Assembly: GCA_020438595.1 (NCBI GenBank)
Contig: JAGQUI010000077.1
Location: 1-9,591 of the forward strand
Direction of reading: 5' to 3'
Length of the DNA: 9,591 bases
Source of the DNA: Propionibacteriaceae bacterium
GTDB lineage: Bacteria > Actinomycetota > Actinomycetes > Propionibacteriales > Propionibacteriaceae
The notes under the pieces were generated by a model, which worked only from the letters and a program-made list of their open reading frames with translations, made no database searches and was not told where the DNA came from. This document shows positions 5,254 to 9,591 of the stretch, piece by piece; the first letter of the stretch is position 1, and each line of letters opens with the position of its first letter. Made by a program: the position numbers and the translations under genes.

Positions 5254-7335
5254 TCAGGCGATTCGCGCGAGTGCCGTCTTGGCGTGGGCAGCGACGTTGT
5301 CGGCGGTGAAGCCGTACTTGGTGAACAGCAGGCCGCCGGCGGCGGACTCACCGAAGTGGTCGATCGCGACGATCTCGCCGGCGGGGCCGACCAGCTCGCG
5401 CCAGCCCATCGGCACACCAGCCTCGACCGCGACCGTGGCCACCCCGGCGGGCAGCACGGACGCGCGGTAGTCGGCGTCCTGGGCGTCGAACCACTCCACG
5501 CACGGCATCGAGACCACCCGGGTGCCGATCCCCTCGGCCTGGAGCTGGTCGCGCGCGGCGACGGCGACGCCGACTTCGGAGCCGGTCGCGACCAGCACGA
5601 CCTGCAGCTCACCGTCGGCCTCGACCAGCGTGTAGCCGCCCTTCGCCACCTCGGACGCCGGGGCGACACCGGCGGCGTCACGGTCGATGATCGGCAGGTC
5701 CTGCCGGGAGAGGATGATCGCGGACGGCCGGTCGGTGTGCGCCAGCGCCTGGTACCAGGCCTGCGCGGTCTCGTTCGCATCGGCCGGACGGATCACGTCC
5801 AGCCCGGGGATCGCCCGCAGGCTCGCGAGGTGCTCGATCGGCTGGTGCGTCGGCCCGTCCTCGCCCACCCCGATCGAGTCGTGCGACCAGACGAAGATGC
5901 TCGGGACCTTCTGCAGGGCCGCGAGCCGGACCGCGCCGCGCATGTAGTCGGCGAAGACCAGGAACGTGCCGCCGTAGCAGCGGGTCAGCCCGGACATGGT
6001 GATCGCGTTGATGATGTTGCCCATCGCGTGCTCGCGGATCCCGAAGTGCAGGGTGCGGCCCGAGTAGCTGCCGGTGAACTCGTGCGAGCTCTGCTCCGGC
6101 GGGAAGAAGGACGGCTGGCCCTTCATCGTGGTGTTGTTCGAACCGGCCAGGTCGGCCGAGCCACCCCACAGCTCCGGCACCACGTCCGCGATCGCAGTCA
6201 ACACCTCACCCGACGCTGCCCGGGTCGACTTCCTGCCCGGACCGTAGACCGGCAGCGCCGCCGCCAGGCCCTCGGGCAGCGCCCGTGCCTCCAGCCGCTC
6301 CAACAGCGTCGCCCGCTCAGGGTTCCCGGCCCGCCAGGCATCGAACCCGGGCTGCCAGGCCGCCTTCGCCGCGGCGGCGTTCCCCGCCGCCTGGCCACGA
6401 GCGTGCGCGAGCACCTCCGGCTCCACCGCGAAGTTCTGCTCCGGGTCGAAACCGAGCAGCTTCTTCAGCCCCGCGATCTCCTCGCCACCCAGCTTCGCGC
6501 CGTGGACGCTGTGGTCGCCGGCCTTGGTCGGCAGCGGCCACCCGATCACCGTGGTCAGCTTGATGAACGACGGCTTGTCCGTGACCGCCTTGGCGGCCTC
6601 GATCGCCTCGTACAGCGCCGGCACGTTCTCGGTGTAGCCGGTCCCGCCGTTGGTCCAGTCCACATGCTGCACGTGCCAGCCGTAGGCCGCATACCGCGCC
6701 GCGACATCCTCGGTGAACGCGATCTGGGTCTCTCCCTCGATCGAGATCCGGTTGTCGTCATAGACCAGCACCAGGTTGCCCAGCTTCTGCGCCCCCGCCA
6801 GGGACGACGCCTCACCCGACACGCCCTCCTGCATGCAGCCGTCCCCCGCGATGCAGTACACCGTGCGGTCGAACACGCTCGCCTGGTCCAGCGGGGTGTC
6901 CGGATCCAGCAGCGCCCGCTCGCGCCTGGCCGCCATCGCGAACCCGACCGCGTCCGAGACCCCCGCACCCAGCGGGCCGGTCGTGCACTCCACCCCCGCC
7001 GTGTGGCCGAACTCCGGATGGCCGGGCGTCAGCGAACCCTCCGTGCGCAGGGACGCGAGGTCCTCGACCTCCAGCCCGTACCCGGCCAGGAACAACTGGG
7101 CGTACTGGGTCAGCGACGAGTGCCCGATCGACAGCACGAACCGGTCCCGGCCGATCCACCGGGGATCCGCCGGATCACCCTTCATCACCTTCTGGTACAG
7201 CAGGTAGGCCAGCGGCGCCAGCGAGATCGCCGTCCCCGGATGCCCGTTCCCCACCTTCTCCACCGCATCCCCGGCCAACACCCGTGCGGTGTCCACCGCC
7301 CGCTGATCCAGCTCGGTCCAGGTGAAATCGGTCAT
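5254..7335 (-). CDS. tkt: Transketolase
   Basis: The 693-residue thiamine-diphosphate enzyme moves two-carbon units between ketoses and aldoses in the non-oxidative pentose phosphate pathway (cytoplasm). Landmarks in order: NGHPGTAISLAP near residue 30; FGHTAGVECTTGPLGAG; the ThDP/Mg motif GDGCMQEGVSGEASSLAGAQ ending in the N of YDDNRISIEG; DVVPELWGGSADLAGSN; HFGIREHAMGNIINAI, whose Glu activates the cofactor pyrimidine; and HDSIGVGEDGPTHQPIEHLA. Length matches the family (about 660-700). The ATG at 7335-7333 is chosen because GAGGAAAGG lies 6 nt upstream and MTDFTWTELDQRAVDTARVL is a typical N-terminus. An upstream in-frame ATG at 7368 overlaps the predicted -10 box. The usual actinobacterial tkt-tal-zwf cluster is not seen downstream; a DMT transporter follows instead. 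Confidence 0.97.
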   Translation of the reverse strand: MTDFTWTELDQRAVDTARVLAGDAVEKVGNGHPGTAISLAPLAYLLYQKVMKGDPADPRWIGRDRFVLSIGHSSLTQYAQLFLAGYGLEVEDLASLRTEGSLTPGHPEFGHTAGVECTTGPLGAGVSDAVGFAMAARRERALLDPDTPLDQASVFDRTVYCIAGDGCMQEGVSGEASSLAGAQKLGNLVLVYDDNRISIEGETQIAFTEDVAARYAAYGWHVQHVDWTNGGTGYTENVPALYEAIEAAKAVTDKPSFIKLTTVIGWPLPTKAGDHSVHGAKLGGEEIAGLKKLLGFDPEQNFAVEPEVLAHARGQAAGNAAAAKAAWQPGFDAWRAGNPERATLLERLEARALPEGLAAALPVYGPGRKSTRAASGEVLTAIADVVPELWGGSADLAGSNNTTMKGQPSFFPPEQSSHEFTGSYSGRTLHFGIREHAMGNIINAITMSGLTRCYGGTFLVFADYMRGAVRLAALQKVPSIFVWSHDSIGVGEDGPTHQPIEHLASLRAIPGLDVIRPADANETAQAWYQALAHTDRPSAIILSRQDLPIIDRDAAGVAPASEVAKGGYTLVEADGELQVVLVATGSEVGVAVAARDQLQAEGIGTRVVSMPCVEWFDAQDADYRASVLPAGVATVAVEAGVPMGWRELVGPAGEIVAIDHFGESAAGGLLFTKYGFTADNVAAHAKTALARIA

Positions 7336-7341
7336 CGTCGG

Positions 7342-7350
7342 CCTTTCCTC
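7342..7350 (-). promoter_or_regulatory. Ribosome binding site of tkt
   Basis: On the minus strand this is GAGGAAAGG, 6 nt before the ATG at 7335. It decides between this start and the in-frame ATG 33 nt upstream. Confidence 0.75.
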
Positions 7351-7366
7351 GCGCTTTTGAAACGTC

Positions 7367-7396
7367 ATAATATCGGTTCTGCTTCAGCGCCCCCAA
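7367..7396 (-). promoter_or_regulatory. Probable sigma70-type promoter of tkt
   Basis: On the minus strand TTGGGG (7396-7391) and TATTAT (7372-7367) are separated by 18 nt. The -10 stands out as AT-rich in very GC-rich DNA and lies 31 nt before the chosen ATG. That leaves a short leader carrying the ribosome binding site. It implies tkt can be transcribed independently of the pullulanase gene. Confidence 0.6.
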
Positions 7397-7440
7397 GCCT
7401 TGCACATCCCGGTGGACACCGGCTCTTCGGTGCATACAGT

Positions 7441-7454
7441 TGCACGCGCGTGCA
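7441..7454. promoter_or_regulatory. 14-bp perfect palindrome upstream of the tkt promoter (possible operator)
   Basis: TGCACGCGCGTGCA is its own reverse complement and is centred about 87 bp upstream of the likely tkt transcription start. The half-site TTGCAC recurs at 7400-7405, next to the -35. The central CG step and TGCA half-sites resemble operators of LacI/GalR-type sugar regulators. No regulator is in the window, so binding is speculation. Confidence 0.4.
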
Positions 7455-7467
7455 GGTTCACCCGGCC

Positions 7468-7501
7468 GGACGAGGCGCCCGCCCGGAGCAACCCTTCGTC
7501 C
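7468..7501 (-). terminator. Possible weak terminator of the pullulanase gene
   Basis: GGACGAGG (7468-7475) can pair with CCTTCGTCC (7493-7501), with one bulged base, around a 17-nt loop. It starts 17 nt after the pullulanase stop codon on the minus strand. The stem is imperfect and lacks a T-run, so read-through into tkt is possible. Confidence 0.3.
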
Positions 7502-7518
7502 AGCCGTGGGCGTGCCGT

Positions 7519-9591
7519 TCAGCGCGGCCTGACGAAGACCGCCGCCGTCCGTTCGGGCACAACGAGCCAGTCCACGCCCACCTCGCAGGAGCGGACGAGG
7601 TCGTCGCTGCCGGACGCCTGGACCGGGTGCAACTCGTAGCCCTCGAGGTCGCGCGGCAGGCCCTGGCGAACCAGCCACGGAGTGGTGTTGAACACCGTGA
7701 GCAGGCCTGACCAGCGCTCGTCCACCACGCCGTCGGGGTCGTCGACCGCCATCACGATCACCCCCGGCAACTGGTGCCAGCTGTTGGCGACCGGGAAGGT
7801 CAGCATCGCGTCCACCCGCTCCGCGGTGCCCAGCCGGAACAGCCGGGTGGACGCGCGCAGCCGCAGCAGGTCGAGCGCCGCCTCATGGGCGCGCCGGATG
7901 TCCATCGGTCCGGGCTTCAGCCGCGGGTCGGCGAGCAGCGGGGCGAGCACGTGCCAGGTGGAGGCGTTGTCCCGCTCCGGCGGCAGTCCCGCGGCGAACC
8001 CGTTGTCGGTCATGGTGAAGTCGAGGTAGTTGAACCAGTCGCCGGAGTTGTAGGAGTTCCGGTCGAGGCTCTTGCTGCGCAGGATGTCGGTGCCGGCGTG
8101 CCACATCACCGGGCTCTGGCCCAGGGTCGCCAGGGCGAGGCACACCGTGTTCATCCGCACCCTGGCGGCCATCGGCGTGGCCGGGTGCAGCTTGAGGGTG
8201 AGCGCGTCGAAGAGCGTCTCGTTGTCGTGCGCGTCCACGTAGCTGATCACGTCGCCCGGGGCGTCCGCGTAGCCTGCCGGGCGGCCGCCGAAGTCGAGTT
8301 CCGCCCCGCTGAGTTCGGTGTGCCGGGAATTCGACCCGAACCGGAACGACCTCAGCGTGCCGGCCAGCCCCAGCTGGACCAGGTCGGTGCACCAGGCCAG
8401 CCGCTCGCCCTGGCCGGCCTCGTCGCCGTTCCGGCCGGTGCCGTTGTCCGCGGTGAACAGTCCGGTGCCGAAGCCCTGGCCGCGCGGGTCGCCGTCCCAG
8501 ACCGACCCCCCGCGGACGGCGTCCCGCAGCCGGTCGGAGAACGTGGCGATCCCGGTGCCGCCGAGCTGGCCCTGGGCCGCCTGGACGAACCGGGCGTTGT
8601 CGGCCACCTCGCCGAAGTTCCAGCCCTCCCCGTACAGGGTCACCGCGCGCCCGTCCACCCCGTCCAGCTCCGGGGTGAGGGCGTCCAGGGCGGCCCGGAC
8701 GGCGAGCATGTTGTCGCGGCTGTGGTGGCCCATCAGGTCGAAGCGGAATCCGTCCACGTGGTAGTGCCGCACCCAGTGCACACAGGCGTCCACCATCAGC
8801 TTCTGGGCCATCAGGTGCTCCGTGGCCACGTTCGGGCAGCAGGTCGACGTCTCGACCACGCCGATCGCGTCCAGGCGGTGGTAGTAGCCCGGCACGGTCC
8901 GGTCGAGCACCGACTTGGAGTCCTGGCCGGAGCTCGCCGTGTGGTTGAACACCTGGTCGAGCACGACCCGCATCCCGGCGGCGTGGAACGCGCCGACCAT
9001 CTGCCGGAACTCGACCACCCGGCCGGAGCCCTCGGCGCTGGCCAGCGTGGAGGAGAACGACCCCTCGGGTGCGAAGTAGTGCCAGGGGTCGTAGCCCCAG
9101 TTGAAGCCGCTGCGGCCCCCGGTGGAGTTCACCTGGCGCTGCTGCTCGGGGCTGTCCGGCGGCAGCTGCTTGAGGTGCTCCCACGGCGGCCTGACCTGGA
9201 GTTCCGGGTGTTCCTCGACAGTCGCGTTGTCGAACAGCGGGAGCAATTGCACCGTGTTCAGCCCCGCCCCCGCGAGGCGCCGCAGGTGGGCCATGCCTGC
9301 GCTGTCCACGGTGGGGGCGAGGAAGCTGCCGCGCAGGTTCTCCGGCACGGTCGCGTCGGAGATCGAGAAGTCGCGCAGGTGGAGTTCGTAGATCACCTGG
9401 TCGACCGGGTCGGCCAGCCGGGGAGCGACCGCATCTCGCCACTCTCCGGGCACCAGCGCGGGATCCGCCAGGTCGGCGAGCACCGAATGGGTGGAGTTCA
9501 CCGTGAGGGCCGTCGAGTACGGGTCGGTGACCTGGTTCACCACCACCCGGCGGTGCTGCGGGGTGTAGACCGTGACCTCGTAGCGGTACCG
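7519..9591 (-). CDS. pulA: Pullulanase-type alpha-1,6-glucosidase (GH13), 5' end outside the window
   Basis: The visible 690 codons run from the window edge to the stop and hydrolyse alpha-1,6 branch links in pullulan-, glycogen- or starch-type glucans. The fragment opens with YRYEVTVYTPQHRRVVVNQVTDPYSTAL, the end of a CBM48-like sandwich domain. A GH13 barrel follows: IYELHLRDFSI, RVVLDQVFNHT (region I), DGFRFDLMGHH (region II, nucleophile Asp at codon 8739-8737), LYGEGWNFGEV (region III, acid/base Glu at 8628-8626) and YVDAHDNETLFD (region IV, Asp at 8226-8224). All three catalytic acids are intact. Other marks are GFNWGYDPWHYFAPEGSFS and the C-terminal beta domain DUF3372, including WHQLPGVIVMAVDDP. 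The family usually runs beyond 850 residues, so several hundred residues are missing, and whether it is secreted cannot be judged. Confidence 0.95.
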   Translation of the reverse strand, partial: RYRYEVTVYTPQHRRVVVNQVTDPYSTALTVNSTHSVLADLADPALVPGEWRDAVAPRLADPVDQVIYELHLRDFSISDATVPENLRGSFLAPTVDSAGMAHLRRLAGAGLNTVQLLPLFDNATVEEHPELQVRPPWEHLKQLPPDSPEQQRQVNSTGGRSGFNWGYDPWHYFAPEGSFSSTLASAEGSGRVVEFRQMVGAFHAAGMRVVLDQVFNHTASSGQDSKSVLDRTVPGYYHRLDAIGVVETSTCCPNVATEHLMAQKLMVDACVHWVRHYHVDGFRFDLMGHHSRDNMLAVRAALDALTPELDGVDGRAVTLYGEGWNFGEVADNARFVQAAQGQLGGTGIATFSDRLRDAVRGGSVWDGDPRGQGFGTGLFTADNGTGRNGDEAGQGERLAWCTDLVQLGLAGTLRSFRFGSNSRHTELSGAELDFGGRPAGYADAPGDVISYVDAHDNETLFDALTLKLHPATPMAARVRMNTVCLALATLGQSPVMWHAGTDILRSKSLDRNSYNSGDWFNYLDFTMTDNGFAAGLPPERDNASTWHVLAPLLADPRLKPGPMDIRRAHEAALDLLRLRASTRLFRLGTAERVDAMLTFPVANSWHQLPGVIVMAVDDPDGVVDERWSGLLTVFNTTPWLVRQGLPRDLEGYELHPVQASGSDDLVRSCEVGVDWLVVPERTAAVFVRPR

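Noticed and set aside
7333..7368. Upstream ATG at 7368 as tkt start
   Set aside because: It overlaps the predicted -10 box, lacks a ribosome binding site and adds an atypical MTFQKREERPT, while the ATG at 7335 has a good site.
4597..7710. Plus-strand open frame of 1037 codons across the DMT and tkt genes
   Set aside because: It crosses two certain minus-strand genes and an intergenic region, shows no domain, and its composition is that of a GC-rich shadow frame.
1..9591. Mobile element, prophage, CRISPR, toxin-antitoxin or biosynthetic cluster
   Set aside because: No transposase, integrase, direct-repeat array, small gene pair or tailoring enzymes are visible; all genes belong to core metabolism or membrane families.

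Overview
The window is high-GC chromosomal DNA from an actinomycete. The best guess is Pseudonocardiaceae or a close relative. This rests on codon use, the divergent dapE/dapD pair also seen in mycobacteria, a 7Fe ferredoxin coupled to dapC, and hairpin repeats between convergent genes. The family is inferred; no rRNA or other marker gene is present. I see no IS element, phage gene, tRNA, CRISPR array or defence gene. The layout is that of ordinary core metabolism.

Positions 1-3268 hold most of the late succinylase branch of meso-diaminopimelate/lysine synthesis. The start of dapE runs left off the window edge. dapD diverges from it, followed 7 nt later by a membrane-anchored protein with a lysozyme-like fold. 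After a convergent junction of 174 bp filled with inverted repeats, dapC comes back on the minus strand. It is translationally coupled to the ferredoxin gene upstream of it. Together dapD, dapC and dapE encode three consecutive enzymes that turn tetrahydrodipicolinate into LL-diaminopimelate, the precursor of the peptidoglycan cross-linking residue.

Positions 3586-4301 hold a divergent promoter region and a small plus-strand gene. Its product has the SH3-like N-terminus of the Rv0428c acetyltransferase family but lacks most of the acetyltransferase domain. A second convergent junction carries an inverted repeat related to the first.

Positions 4302-9591 are all minus strand. In transcription order they are a pullulanase-type GH13 debranching enzyme (5' part outside the window), transketolase with its own promoter, and an EamA/DMT membrane transporter. 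The transporter has no ATG, GTG or TTG at its expected start and may begin at CTG one base after the tkt stop codon.

I found no convincing unknown multi-gene system. The most interesting signals are non-coding: a perfect 17-bp inverted repeat between two apparently leaderless dap promoters, a twin hairpin whose loops are complementary to each other, and a repeat family shared by both convergent junctions.
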